A stretch of DNA of 64,000 nt from a bacterium. Lineage in GTDB: Bacteria > CAIWAD01. Location of the stretch: NCBI GenBank assembly GCA_030429345.1, contig JAUIFJ010000018.1:23286-87285 (forward strand), in the 5' to 3' direction. Positions within the stretch are counted from its first letter, which is position 1; every line of letters starts with the position of its first letter. Below the pieces are notes generated by a model. It did not search any database and had not been told where the DNA came from. It was given only the letters and a program-made list of their open reading frames with translations. A program made the translations under genes and the position numbers. Of this stretch, positions 35,283 through 45,215 are shown in pieces.

Positions 35283-36578
35283 CTAAACGAAGTCCCGGCC
35301 GGAAGCGCGCCCTTCGCGCAGCACTCCCACCGGCCGCATGCGGAACTCGCGGCCTTCCCAGGGAGAATTCCGGCCCCGGGTGAAGGCCTCCCTTTCCCGG
35401 TAGGTCCAGATCTCCTCTGCCAGGACCGTCGCCTCGAGCATTTCGCCGAGCTGCAGGCGTGCCGCCGGCAACCCGAGCACGCGGCGGGGACCATCGCTGA
35501 AGAAGGGAAGCAGATCAGCCAGGCTCAGCAGGCCCGTTTCCACCAGGCACAGGTGGGCAGCGGCGAAACAGGTTTCCAGGCTGGCGGCACCGGCCGGACA
35601 GTAGCTGAATTCGCGGTCGATGCGGTCGAAGTCCGCCGGGCGATGGTCGCTGACGATGGCTTCCACCAGCCCTTCCCGGACTGCCTGCCGAAGGGCCTCC
35701 CGGTCTGTGTGAGGGCGCAGGGGCGGATCCGCCTTGAAGGCGGGATTGTAGTCGCTGGCCAGGAAATCCTCTTCGCTGAAGGCCAGGTGGTGCACGCCGA
35801 CGTCGGCGCTGAGCAGCAGGTCTTCCTGGCGGGCCTTCCTCATGAGCTCCATCGAGCGCTCCGTCGACAGCAGCTGCAGGTGCAGGGGGCGATTCTCCCA
35901 GGCCACGGTGGCCAGGGCGCGCTGCACGCCGAGCTCCTCGGACAGGGCCGGAATGCCCTTAAGACCGCTGCGCAGGCTGGCCGACCCCTCGTTGACCTCC
36001 CCGCCCAGCAGGCTGCGCTCGCAGGGCAGCTCGAAGAGCGGACGCTGGAAGCGGTGGGCGTAGACCATGCTGCCCCGCAGCGCCGCCGCCGAGGGCAGGC
36101 CGCCCGGCCCGTCGCTGAAGGCCGCGGCTCCCGCCTCGGCCAGTTCGCCCAGGTCGGCCAGGCGCTCCCCGCTCCCGCCGCGTGTGACACGGGCCACCGG
36201 CAGCAGGCGGGTCAGTGCGCCTTGCGCGCGCTCCAGCTGGAAGCGCAGGGCGCCCTCGTTGTCGACCACCGGATCGCTGTCGGCGAAGACGCAGACGGCC
36301 GTATAGCCGCCGCTCGCCGCGGCACGCAGGCCGCTGGCAATGCTCTCGCGCTCTTCGTGGCCCGGCTCGCCGAAAGTGGCCCGCAGGTCGACGAAGCCCG
36401 GACAGAGAATGCGGCCCTTCAGATCGACGCGGCGGGCGGCCTGCAGGCCCTCGCCGATTTCGGCGATGCGCCCGTCCTCCAGCCTCAGGTCGGCGACGCG
36501 GTCCAGGTCCGCGCCGGGGTCCAGCAGGCGGGCTCCGGCCAGCAGCCACTCGCCCTGCAGGGTGGTCGGGTGATCCAT
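35283..36578 (-). CDS. pyrC': Dihydroorotase-like PyrC' (metal ligands lost)
   Basis: A 431-residue homologue of type I dihydroorotase, last gene of pyrR-pyrB-pyrC'. The amidohydrolase fold is kept, but the zinc ligands are not. The HxH of PGFVDLHxH is R-A-T (PGFVDLRATFGEPG), the His of the HCED motif is replaced (FELPCERSLL), the CHVST His is Leu (LQLLSTERS), and the SDDG motif is shortened to SDG. Only the late Asp (VSDHRPADF) remains. Inactive PyrC' subunits of this kind are known in Pseudomonas, where they assemble with aspartate carbamoyltransferase. A real dihydroorotase should be encoded elsewhere. The ATG overlaps the pyrB stop by one base. Confidence 0.88.
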   Translation of the reverse strand: MDHPTTLQGEWLLAGARLLDPGADLDRVADLRLEDGRIAEIGEGLQAARRVDLKGRILCPGFVDLRATFGEPGHEERESIASGLRAAASGGYTAVCVFADSDPVVDNEGALRFQLERAQGALTRLLPVARVTRGGSGERLADLGELAEAGAAAFSDGPGGLPSAAALRGSMVYAHRFQRPLFELPCERSLLGGEVNEGSASLRSGLKGIPALSEELGVQRALATVAWENRPLHLQLLSTERSMELMRKARQEDLLLSADVGVHHLAFSEEDFLASDYNPAFKADPPLRPHTDREALRQAVREGLVEAIVSDHRPADFDRIDREFSYCPAGAASLETCFAAAHLCLVETGLLSLADLLPFFSDGPRRVLGLPAARLQLGEMLEATVLAEEIWTYREREAFTRGRNSPWEGREFRMRPVGVLREGRASGRDFV

Positions 36579-37540
36579 CAGGAAGCCTCCACGGTCTTTG
36601 CGCCCAGCAGCAGGTAGAGCACGGCCATGCGCACGGCGACGCCGTTGGTCACCTGGTCCAGGATGATGCTGTACTCGCTGTCGGCGACATCGCTCGAGAT
36701 CTCCACCCCGCGGTTGATCGGTCCGGGGTGCATCACGGTCATGCCCTCCGGGGCGTGCTGCTCGAGGCGCGCCCGGGTCAGGCCGAAGCGTTCGTGGTAC
36801 TCCCGCAGGCCCGGGAAATGATGCGCCGTGTGACGCTCGAGCTGGATGCGCAGCACGTTGAGCACGTCGCTCTCTTCGATGGCCTCCTCGATGCGGTGAT
36901 ACACCCGCACACCCAGCTCGGCGATGCCGCGCGGGATCAGGGTCGGCGGCCCGCAGACCCCGACCACCGCCCCCATGCGCTGCAGGCCGTAGATGTTGGA
37001 CAGGGCCACGCGGCTGTGCAGGATGTCCCCGCAGAGCGTGACGCGCAGGCCCTGGAAGTCGGGGTGGCGATCGCGGATCGAGAGCATGTCCAACAGCGCC
37101 TGCGTCGGATGCTCGTGCGCCCCGTCGCCCGCGTTGAGGATCACGCTGTCCAGGTTGCGCGCCAGGAAGCCCGGCGCTCCGGGGCAGCTGTGGCGCATGA
37201 CGACGGCGTCGATCTTCATCGCCTCGATGTTGGCCGCCGTGTCGCGCAGGGTCTCGCCCTTCTGGGTGCTGCTGCTGCCGGCGCTGAAATTGACCGTATC
37301 ACAGCTCAGGCGCTTCTCCGCCATCTCGAAACTGATGCGCGTGCGCGTCGAGTTCTCGAAGAAGAGATTGACCACCGTGATGCCGCGCAGGGTCGGCACC
37401 TTCTTGATCGGCCGCTCGAGCACGGCGCGGAAGTGGGTCGCCGTCTGCAGGATCAGTTCCAGGTCCTCGGCCGTGTAGTGCTCCAGGCCCAGCAGGTGCT
37501 CCTGGCTCAGCCGGGCCTCGTCCCGTCTTGTCTCGTTCAT
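36578..37540 (-). CDS. pyrB: Aspartate carbamoyltransferase catalytic subunit
   Basis: Condenses carbamoyl phosphate and aspartate to carbamoyl aspartate, the committed step of pyrimidine synthesis. The 320 residues show the carbamoyl-phosphate loop [19 protein letters not shown], the active-site lysine in [14 protein letters not shown], the HPTQALLDM motif, and the C-terminal [12 protein letters not shown]. An extended N-terminus and a pyrC'-type neighbour suggest the PyrB-PyrC' dodecamer class rather than the PyrI-regulated class. Its start overlaps the pyrR stop by 4 bp. Confidence 0.96.
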   Translation of the reverse strand: MNETRRDEARLSQEHLLGLEHYTAEDLELILQTATHFRAVLERPIKKVPTLRGITVVNLFFENSTRTRISFEMAEKRLSCDTVNFSAGSSSTQKGETLRDTAANIEAMKIDAVVMRHSCPGAPGFLARNLDSVILNAGDGAHEHPTQALLDMLSIRDRHPDFQGLRVTLCGDILHSRVALSNIYGLQRMGAVVGVCGPPTLIPRGIAELGVRVYHRIEEAIEESDVLNVLRIQLERHTAHHFPGLREYHERFGLTRARLEQHAPEGMTVMHPGPINRGVEISSDVADSEYSIILDQVTNGVAVRMAVLYLLLGAKTVEAS

Positions 37541-38094
37541 CCCGCCTCCTCCTGCCGTTCGACCAGCCAGATGGCGTCCTCGCCGTCCTGTTCGCTCATG
37601 CGCACGCGGACCTCCTCGTCGGGGCCGGTGGGCACGTTGCGGCCGACGAAATCGGCGCGGATCGGCAGTTCCCGGTGCCCGCGATCGACGAAGACCGCCA
37701 GCTGGATGCGCCGCGGACGCCCCAGGTCCATCAGGGCGTCGAGGGCGGCGCGCACGGTGCGGCCCGTATACAGGACATCGTCGACCAGCACCAGGGTCTT
37801 GTCCTGGATGTCGAAGTCGATCTGCGTCGGCCGCACCACCGGCTGCTTGAGCGACATGCGCCAGTCGTCGCGGTAGAAGGTCACATCCAGTTCCCCGCAG
37901 GGAGGGCGAGTGCCTTCCAGCTCCTCGATGCGGCTGGCCAGGCGGCTGGCCACGTGCACGCCGCGGCTCTGCATGCCGATCAGGACCAGGTCCCGGCTGC
38001 CGCCGTTCTTCTCGAGAATCTCGTGGGCCAGGCGGGAGAGGGTGCGCGCCATGTTCTCCTGGTCGGAGAGCCGGCTCTTTTCGCGAAATGTCAT
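37537..38094 (-). CDS. pyrR: PyrR: bifunctional pyr regulator / uracil phosphoribosyltransferase
   Basis: RNA-binding attenuator of pyrimidine operons that also converts uracil and PRPP to UMP. The 185-residue PRTase fold has the PRPP loop [21 protein letters not shown] (about 98-118), the N-terminal [16 protein letters not shown], and [17 protein letters not shown]. The ATG at 38094 follows GAGG; the frame extends 88 codons upstream with no homology. As first gene of pyrR-pyrB-pyrC' it probably autoregulates the operon. No clear PyrR anti-antiterminator was recognised in the 340 bp upstream. Confidence 0.93.
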   Translation of the reverse strand: MTFREKSRLSDQENMARTLSRLAHEILEKNGGSRDLVLIGMQSRGVHVASRLASRIEELEGTRPPCGELDVTFYRDDWRMSLKQPVVRPTQIDFDIQDKTLVLVDDVLYTGRTVRAALDALMDLGRPRRIQLAVFVDRGHRELPIRADFVGRNVPTGPDEEVRVRMSEQDGEDAIWLVERQEEAG

Positions 38095-38435
38095 AGGGAC
38101 CTCGCTCTGTGGATGGAAGGATAGGCCGGGCGCGTGCGAAGACGGGCCGAAGGCCTGCGGCGGAAGGGCGTTCGATGCGGCACAGCGTTCCTTTTCAGCC
38201 TCGCGGGACTGGTTTAAAGGCGGCTGCCGGTGACTCCGGAAGCAGCCCAAGATAGCCTCGGCGAGCGGACCGGCGCAAGGTGGCGGATGAGATTTCAATC
38301 CCCTTCGGGTGCGATCTACGCCGGAAGCGCCCGGAAGGACTTCCGTGATACGGGACAAGCTTCGCCGGCGCCTGGATCCTTCTGCGAGATCTTGCTTCCA
38401 TTCTCCATCTTCGGGGGAAGCAATTCCGAGGACCC

Positions 38436-38669
38436 ATGGACTCCCCTTCCGGCAACAAGACCCTCTTCATCGTCGCCGCCGTCGTCCTGGCGCTGGCGCC
38501 ATTCACCCCCGAGCCCCACCTCGTCGAGAAACTGCGCATGCTCTTCCAGGGCACGCTGTCCCGCCCCCTGGACATCTTCGACCTCTGCATGCACGGCCTG
38601 CCCCTGCTCTTCGTCCTGGGCTGGGTCCTGCGGGATGCGTTGCGAAAGGGCAGGAACAGGGAGTCATGA
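38436..38669 (+). CDS. Small conserved two-helix membrane protein
   Basis: A 77-residue inner-membrane protein. The first helix ([15 protein letters not shown]) is followed by the conserved loop [26 protein letters not shown] and a second helix ([13 protein letters not shown]). Similar short proteins of about 70 residues are widespread and often labelled RND transporter, though they are far too short for that. True role unknown. A ribosome site, GAGGA, lies 5 bases upstream. The stop overlaps the recC ATG by 4 bp, so it is translated with the RecBCD genes. Confidence 0.7.
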   Translation: MDSPSGNKTLFIVAAVVLALAPFTPEPHLVEKLRMLFQGTLSRPLDIFDLCMHGLPLLFVLGWVLRDALRKGRNRES

Positions 38670-41600
38670 TCCACGACCACGCCGGAGCCGACACGCGGGA
38701 CCTCTTCGAGGAACTGGCCGCGACCCTGCAGCCGGAACTGGGACCGCAGGCAGGCCCGCTGGCCGCGCCGATCGTGCTGGTTCCTTCGACGGGCCTCGCC
38801 CGCTGGCTCAGGTTGCGCCTCGCGGAGCGTTTCGGCATTTGCGCCGGCCTGCAGCTGCCCTTCATCGCCAGCTGGCTGGGGGAGCTCCACGAGCAGCTGC
38901 TCGACAAGCCCGAAGGAGCCCTGCTCACGACCCGCACCCTTCCCGTGGCCCTTCTTGGCGAAGAGGCTTCCCGGGGACAGGACCGCCGGGCGGCCCGGCG
39001 CGCGCGGCAGCTGGCGGCCCACTTCGACCGCATGCTGGTCTACCAGCCGCAGGAGATCCTGCGTTGGCAGGCCGGCGAAGGCCAGGGGCTGGCCGACAGC
39101 TGGCGGGCGCTGGTCACACGGGGCGGTCCGCGCAGCCACCGCGCCGCGCGGCTGCAGGAACTGTATCACCGTCTACGCAGCCGATCGGGCGCGGAACTCT
39201 GCAGAAGCCTGCCCAGGCAACTGCATGTTTTCCGGCCGATGGATCTGCCCCCGGCCCAGAAAAGCCTGCTCGAGGCCCTGGGCGAACACCTGCAGCTGCA
39301 CCTCTACCTGCCCCGCCGCAGCGCGCAGTGCCCGGCCATTGGAGGCAGCGCCGCCCGCGCCTGGCGGGAAGCGGAAGCCTTTGCCGAGCGGGCGACGGCC
39401 CCCGAAGGCCCGCGGGAAGGATCCCTGCTGCAGCGTATACAGGACGCGCACCTTCGGGGAGCAGAGCCGGAGGCCGGGAGGCGGGCAATCGACAACAGCC
39501 TGCAGTTCTTTTCCTGTCACACGCCGCTTCGCGAAGTGGAATGCCTGGCCGAGGCCCTGCTCCGCCTGCTGCAGGAGCATCCGCACCTGGGACCGGAAGA
39601 CATCCAGCTGCGCCTCGGTGACCTGGCGCTCTATGCCCCGGCCCTGCAGCAGGTTTTCCATGCCGGCGGACCCCTGGCCGGCCTTCTGCCGATGGCCTTG
39701 CCGGGCGCCGCGGGTGACGAGGATCCTGCGGGCCGTTTCCTGCAGCGGCTGCTGGCGCTGGGCGAGTGGGAAGGACGACCCGACCAGCTGCTGGACTTCC
39801 TCTCGCCTGCCGCCCTCGCCCGCCGCTTCGACCTGGAGGAATCCGATCGCGCCCCTCTGCGCCGGCTGCTGGCGGAAGGGGGCCTGACCTTCGGGCTGGA
39901 CGAAAACCATCGCCAGGAACTGGGCCACGCGGCCCTGCGGGAAGGCAGCTGGGACTGGCTGCTTGAGCGCCTGCTGCTGGGCAGGCTGGCGGCGCCCGGC
40001 GAAGGCGATCAGGCGGCTCCCCTGCTTGAAGGGGAAGGCGCCGAAACGCTTCGCCCCCTGTGCAGCGCGGGAGTGGAAAGCGGCAGGCGTCTGGGCGGAC
40101 TGATCGAGCTGGTTTCCAGCATTGCCAGGTGGCGCTCTTTCCTGCGCGAAGCAGCAAGCCTGGTCGAGCGCCTTTCCTGGCTCGACGGCAGACTGCAGCA
40201 GGAACTGCGCCCCGAAACGGACGCGGAAGTGGCGTCGCTGCGGCGGTGGAGCGAGAGACTGGCCGAGCTGGAGCAGGAAGCGCGCCGCCAGCCTCTGGAG
40301 GGCAACTGCGAAGCAGGAGCCCTGCTCGAGCTGCTTTCCCTGTCCTCCGCCTCAAGGCCTCCGCAGGAGGCGGGCGGGCAGGATGGCCGGATCACGGCAG
40401 GCAGCCTGACCTCTCTGCGTGGCGTGCCCGCGCGGGTCGTGGCCCTGCTGGGCATGTCGGATGCCGCCTTTCCCCGCAGCTCCGCCTCGCATGAACTGGA
40501 ATCGGAGGAACTCCCCTTGCGTGACCCGCGGCGGGAAGACCTGGCGCTCTTCGAGGACAGCCTGTTGTCCGCGCAGGAGCATCTGCTCTGCTTCTGGCAG
40601 GGGCAGGACGCGCGCAGCGGAGAGCAGCTGGCCCCGGGACTTCCCTTGCGAGAATTGCTGGAGGAGGTGCGCCTGGTCTGCGGAAAGGATCCCGTGCAGC
40701 AGGAGTTCCTCCACCCCTGGCATCCGGACTACTTCGGGAAGAGCGCGAAGGGGCGCTCGCATGACAAGTCCCTGGCGGACCTGCGCAAGCGCGGCAAGGA
40801 CCCCGCCCTGCTCGACCGGATCGGCCTGCCCTTCCGCCTGCCCGACGGGGATCCTCCATCGACATTGCCGGATCTGGCCTCCTGTCTGGCATGGCTGCAG
40901 CATCCTCCTCGCCGCGAGCTGCGCGCGCTTGGCCTGCGCCTTGCCGAAAGCGGAAAGGCGGAAGAGGTAGGTTTTTTCGAACTGAAAGGCCTGGCCGGCT
41001 GGCAGCTGAGGGCGGCGCTCTGGCCACCTGCCGATGACAAGAACCTGGAAGGACGTCTGCGGGCCGATGGCCTGCTCCCCGGCGGCAGCCTGGGCGAGGC
41101 TTTGCTGGAGGAAGCAAGCGCCAGGCAGCTGGAAATCATTGACTTTGTCCGATCCATTTCCACAGATGCATTCAGCGAACACATTCCGGTGCTGATCGAT
41201 TCACGGGCCCTGCCGCAAGGCAGCCTGCCCCTGCCGGCCGCCGGAAGTCCGCTGCTCTCCCTTCAGACGGGTCGCCTGAAGGAGAAGCACAAAGTGACGG
41301 CCTGGCTGCAGCATCTGCTGCGCCACGCCGCCGGCCTGGCCGCGCCGCAGGACGACTGCCTGCTGGTAAGCTTCGACGAGAAGCCAAAAGGCCTGCGCTT
41401 CAAGGCGCCGCAGCGCCCAGCCGCGGAGCTCCTGCGCCCCTGGCTTTCCGCCCTGCCGCGCGAGGACGGCAGGCTGCTGCCCTTCCATCCCGACCTGAGC
41501 ACGCTCTGGTTTCTGCAGCAGAAGCGCTCAGGGGAGACGGCCGCCGAGGAAGCCCTGCAGGCGGCCTGGGAAGACGGTTTCCAAACGAAGGGCCTGGGCC

Positions 41601-41728
41601 GGGATCCCTGGCTGCGGCTCGTTTTCGGCCCACGAGGCCCGCTGGGCGATCACGCCCTGCGCCAGGCTTTCTGCGCCTGCGCCAGCACCCTGCTGCAAGA
41701 GCTGGAGGCCCATGAAGGCGAGCTCTGA
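38666..41728 (+). CDS. recC: Exodeoxyribonuclease V gamma subunit (RecC)
   Basis: RecBCD subunit that splits the DNA duplex and recognises Chi. At 1020 residues it is near normal length. It has a degenerate SF1 helicase fold, seen in the N-terminal VLVPSTGLARWLRLRLAERFGICAGLQLPFIASWL, the RecC-typical FSCHTPLREVECLAEALLRLL (about 285), a PRSSASHELESEELPLRDPRREDLALFEDSLL stretch (about 605-640), and the inactive nuclease-like C-terminus. The catalytic Walker residues of a true helicase are absent, as expected for RecC. The 3' end overlaps recB by 17 bp. Operon order C-B-D. Confidence 0.92.
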   Translation: MIHDHAGADTRDLFEELAATLQPELGPQAGPLAAPIVLVPSTGLARWLRLRLAERFGICAGLQLPFIASWLGELHEQLLDKPEGALLTTRTLPVALLGEEASRGQDRRAARRARQLAAHFDRMLVYQPQEILRWQAGEGQGLADSWRALVTRGGPRSHRAARLQELYHRLRSRSGAELCRSLPRQLHVFRPMDLPPAQKSLLEALGEHLQLHLYLPRRSAQCPAIGGSAARAWREAEAFAERATAPEGPREGSLLQRIQDAHLRGAEPEAGRRAIDNSLQFFSCHTPLREVECLAEALLRLLQEHPHLGPEDIQLRLGDLALYAPALQQVFHAGGPLAGLLPMALPGAAGDEDPAGRFLQRLLALGEWEGRPDQLLDFLSPAALARRFDLEESDRAPLRRLLAEGGLTFGLDENHRQELGHAALREGSWDWLLERLLLGRLAAPGEGDQAAPLLEGEGAETLRPLCSAGVESGRRLGGLIELVSSIARWRSFLREAASLVERLSWLDGRLQQELRPETDAEVASLRRWSERLAELEQEARRQPLEGNCEAGALLELLSLSSASRPPQEAGGQDGRITAGSLTSLRGVPARVVALLGMSDAAFPRSSASHELESEELPLRDPRREDLALFEDSLLSAQEHLLCFWQGQDARSGEQLAPGLPLRELLEEVRLVCGKDPVQQEFLHPWHPDYFGKSAKGRSHDKSLADLRKRGKDPALLDRIGLPFRLPDGDPPSTLPDLASCLAWLQHPPRRELRALGLRLAESGKAEEVGFFELKGLAGWQLRAALWPPADDKNLEGRLRADGLLPGGSLGEALLEEASARQLEIIDFVRSISTDAFSEHIPVLIDSRALPQGSLPLPAAGSPLLSLQTGRLKEKHKVTAWLQHLLRHAAGLAAPQDDCLLVSFDEKPKGLRFKAPQRPAAELLRPWLSALPREDGRLLPFHPDLSTLWFLQQKRSGETAAEEALQAAWEDGFQTKGLGRDPWLRLVFGPRGPLGDHALRQAFCACASTLLQELEAHEGEL

Positions 41729-44700
41729 AACGGGAATCCCCGCCCTGGATCTGCCCCTGCGCGGCGCCAGCCTGATCGAGGCCAGCGCCGGCACCGGCAA
41801 GACCTGGACCCTGGCAACACTCTTCCTGCGTCTGGTGCTCGAAGGTGAAGCGGCCACGTCCCCCCTGCTGCTGACCTTCAGCGAGAATGCCACGGCCGAA
41901 CTGCGCCAGCGGCTGGGGCAGCGCTTGGGCTGGGCCCTGGCCCTCCTGGAGGGAACGCTTCCGCCGGCCGATGCCGAAAAGGACCCCGTGCTGGCGAAGT
42001 GGCTCAGCCGGCGTCCGGACGAGGAAGGCGACCGCGAGCGCCTGCGCAGGGCCCTGGTGGACCTGGACCGGCTTTCGGTCTTCACGATCCACGGCTTCTG
42101 TCATCGCCTGCTCGGCGAATTCGGCTACAGCCTGGACTTCCCGCCCGAGGCCGAGCAGATTGCCGAGGAAGAGGCCCTGGGCCGCGCGCTGCAGGGGCTG
42201 CTCAGCCGCGAATGGGCCCGCCTGCCGGCCTTCATGCTCCGCTGGATCGAGAAACGGGGACCGCGCTCCTTCGAGACAGAACTCAAACAGCGCCAACGCT
42301 TGCCCGAGGCGCGACTCGTGCTTCCCGACGGGCGGGCCGACGCGCAGGCCTGGATCGACAGCGCCCAGGAGTTGCCCGCCGCCTGGCAGGAACTCCGCCG
42401 GCAAGCCGAAGGCTGGGACGCCGACTGGGACAAGCCGCTCAGGGAGTCGAAGAAACGCTATCCGGGCGCACTCCACGGCAGTACGCTGAACGCGCGGCTG
42501 CGCAAGCTGGATGGAATGCTGGCCCGGCCGGCCCCCCCTTCGCCACGGATCTTCGAGCAGGAGGCCGGCATGTATCACCCGGACTCCTTCGGCACGATCT
42601 GGCGAAGGGACAAGCTGGATGCTCCGCCAGCCGTCGAGGCCCTGGGACGCTACGCGGCACTCAACCAGCCCGCGGCCAGGTTGCAGGACGCCTTCGAACG
42701 CCGACTGAAGGAAGCGGTCCTGACGGATCTCCCGCGCCAGGTGGCAAAAGAGCGGCAGGCCCGCGGCCAGTTCAGTTTCAACGACCTGATCCAGCGCGCG
42801 CTCGCCGCCGTCAAGGGGGAACACGGGACGCGCATCGCCGCCCTTCTGCGCCGGCGTCATACAGCCGTGCTGGTCGACGAATTCCAGGACACGGATCCCC
42901 TGCAGTACGACCTGCTGAGGCGGCTCTTCCCGCCGACTGCGGAAAGGCTGCTGGTCTACGTGGGCGATCCCAAGCAGGCGATCTACCGCTTCCGCGGAGG
43001 GGATGTCCACACCTGGGCCATCGCCCGCCGGGACCTCGAAGAGGCCGGCGGCCGGCAGCTCCCCTTGACACGCTGCTTCCGCAGCGACGGCGCCCTGGTC
43101 CAGGTCTTCAACCGTCTCTTTGCCGCGCCGCGCCGTGTCTTCGGCGAGGGCGCAGCGCTGCCTGCGCCCCTGGACGTGCCGCCTGCCCGCGCAGGCAGTC
43201 GTGCGCCCGCAGGAGAGGCATTGGTGTGTCACCTGCTGCCGGAGGATCTCTGGGACGGGAACCCCGGTACCGCCCTGGAGCACTGCCTGCAGGATTGCGC
43301 CAGGCGCCTGCGCGAGGCCTGCAGCGCCGAACCCGGCCTGGAGCGAAGCCGCCTGGCCGTGCTCGTGCGCAGCAACGAGCATGCGCGGCGCATGGTCGAG
43401 GCCCTGGCCGCGGAAGGCCTGCCGGCGCGCCGACTGCTGCGCGACTCGATCTTCGACGATGAACTGGCCCTGGCCCTGCTGCAACTGCTCAGCGCCATGG
43501 CGGATCCCGCCGACGCCGCCATGCTGGCGGGCTTGTTGGCCGGGCCGCTTTCACCCCTGCCCGGCACAGCCCTCTTCGCAGAGGAAGACAGGGGCCTGGA
43601 TGCGGTGCGCGCCGCGCTGGCGCAGGCCGCCGCGAGTTGGGCCGTTCATGGGCCAGGACAGGCCCTGCCGCCCCTGCTCGAGACCTTGGATACGCGACGG
43701 GCCCTGCTGGGGGCCGAGCACGGCGAAGCGCGGCTGGGCCTCTTCCGGCAACTGCTGGACGAGCTGCTGGGCCTCTCCCGGGAACACCCCTCTCCGGATG
43801 CCCTGCTGCACGCCTGGCGCGCGCGGATCGAGGAGGCCGGCGAGCAGGATCCGGCGCCCCTGCCCGAAAGCGACGAGCAGCGCATTTCCGTGCTGACCGT
43901 GCACAGCAGCAAGGGGCTTGAATACGAACGGGTCTTCTGCCCGGTGCTCTTCGGCGACCTGGTGCGCCTGAAAGGGGCTGCCGAGCGCCCCGACGGCGAG
44001 GGCGGCCGGCTGCTGATTCCGGACCCCGACGAGAGCACGAAAGCGGCCTGGCGCGAAGACCTTTTCCTGGACAGCATGCGCCTGTGCTACGTGGCCCTGA
44101 CCCGCGCGCGCTGCCAGGTGCAGCTCTGGCTGGGGCCAGCGAATGGCGGCAAGGCGGGAATCAGCGCGCTGGGCAGCCTTCTGCAGAATGATCCGCGGGA
44201 GCCGCTGGCCCCGGACGCGCTCAAGGCCGTGCTGGCGAAACGCAGCCGCGCGCAGTGGATCACGGCCCTTGAGACGGTGCGCGGCGAGGACCTGGCCCGG
44301 CACTTTGTGCTGGGCCTGCAAGCGGCTGCTGCGGCTCCCGCCCTTGCAGCCTCCTCTTCCGGAACCTGGCGGGCCGCAGCCTTGCCCCGGGGCCGGGGCC
44401 GCTCATTCCGCGTCGGCAGTTTCAGCAGCCTGTGGCACGCGAAGGCCTCTGGAAGCGAGCACGATGAAGACTTCCTGGTGGAAGGCGTCCAGGAGAGCGC
44501 TGACGGCCTGCCCGCGGGCGCGGCCTTCGGCACCGTGATCCATGAGCTGCTCGAGGAGCTGGATTTCAGCTCGCTTGCGCCCGAAGCAGCCGAACGACTT
44601 CAGGCCGAAGAGGATCTGCTCAAGGCCTGCCGAAGAGGCCTGGCGGCAGCCGGCATGGACCCCCAGCTGGCCACGCGCCTGCAGCCGCTGCTGCTGAAAG

Positions 44701-45215
44701 CGCTGCGCTGCCGCTTCCCGGAAAGAAGCGGCATCCCGCGCCTCTGCTCGCTGAACCCTGCCGACTGCCGCAGCGAGCTCGACTTCCTCTTGCCGCTTCA
44801 GGGCTTCGAGGCCTCGCGGCTGGTGCCGCTTCTCCGGGAACACGGCTGGCCGGCGGAGCTGCCGCCGGACCTGCGCCTGAGCGGATTCCTGCGCGGATTC
44901 ATCGACCTGGTGTACTATGCGGAAGGGCGCTGGCACATTCTGGACTGGAAGTCGAATCGCCTGGAACCGGGCGGCTACGGCCCCGAAGAACTCGAAGCGG
45001 CGATGCTCGCCCACGGCTACCCCCTGCAGGCCCTGTGTTACGCCCTGGCTCTCTATCGCTGGCTGCGGCTGGGGGGCATCGACCCGGAACAGGGACTGGG
45101 GTCCGTCAGCTATTTCTTCCTGCGGGGCGTCGACAAGGAAAGCCGCGGCATCTGGAACCGTCCGCTGCCCGTGGACCTGCTTGCGGCCCTGGACAAGGAG
45201 GTCGGCCTCTCGTGA
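41712..45215 (+). CDS. recB: Exodeoxyribonuclease V beta subunit (RecB)
   Basis: 3'-5' helicase and sole nuclease of RecBCD, acting in double-strand-break repair and degradation of linear foreign DNA. The 1167 residues contain Walker A IEASAGTGKTWTLATLFLRL (about 20), the UvrD-family FTIHGFCHRLLGEFGYSLDF, Walker B AVLVDEFQDTDPLQYDLL, YVGDPKQAIYRFRGGDVHTW, the late helicase motif SVLTVHSSKGLEYERVFCPV, and the C-terminal RecB nuclease motif HILDWKSNRLEPGGY (about residue 1076) with the downstream QALCYALAL. It starts within recC and ends overlapping recD. Confidence 0.96.
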   Translation: MKASSETGIPALDLPLRGASLIEASAGTGKTWTLATLFLRLVLEGEAATSPLLLTFSENATAELRQRLGQRLGWALALLEGTLPPADAEKDPVLAKWLSRRPDEEGDRERLRRALVDLDRLSVFTIHGFCHRLLGEFGYSLDFPPEAEQIAEEEALGRALQGLLSREWARLPAFMLRWIEKRGPRSFETELKQRQRLPEARLVLPDGRADAQAWIDSAQELPAAWQELRRQAEGWDADWDKPLRESKKRYPGALHGSTLNARLRKLDGMLARPAPPSPRIFEQEAGMYHPDSFGTIWRRDKLDAPPAVEALGRYAALNQPAARLQDAFERRLKEAVLTDLPRQVAKERQARGQFSFNDLIQRALAAVKGEHGTRIAALLRRRHTAVLVDEFQDTDPLQYDLLRRLFPPTAERLLVYVGDPKQAIYRFRGGDVHTWAIARRDLEEAGGRQLPLTRCFRSDGALVQVFNRLFAAPRRVFGEGAALPAPLDVPPARAGSRAPAGEALVCHLLPEDLWDGNPGTALEHCLQDCARRLREACSAEPGLERSRLAVLVRSNEHARRMVEALAAEGLPARRLLRDSIFDDELALALLQLLSAMADPADAAMLAGLLAGPLSPLPGTALFAEEDRGLDAVRAALAQAAASWAVHGPGQALPPLLETLDTRRALLGAEHGEARLGLFRQLLDELLGLSREHPSPDALLHAWRARIEEAGEQDPAPLPESDEQRISVLTVHSSKGLEYERVFCPVLFGDLVRLKGAAERPDGEGGRLLIPDPDESTKAAWREDLFLDSMRLCYVALTRARCQVQLWLGPANGGKAGISALGSLLQNDPREPLAPDALKAVLAKRSRAQWITALETVRGEDLARHFVLGLQAAAAAPALAASSSGTWRAAALPRGRGRSFRVGSFSSLWHAKASGSEHDEDFLVEGVQESADGLPAGAAFGTVIHELLEELDFSSLAPEAAERLQAEEDLLKACRRGLAAAGMDPQLATRLQPLLLKALRCRFPERSGIPRLCSLNPADCRSELDFLLPLQGFEASRLVPLLREHGWPAELPPDLRLSGFLRGFIDLVYYAEGRWHILDWKSNRLEPGGYGPEELEAAMLAHGYPLQALCYALALYRWLRLGGIDPEQGLGSVSYFFLRGVDKESRGIWNRPLPVDLLAALDKEVGLS

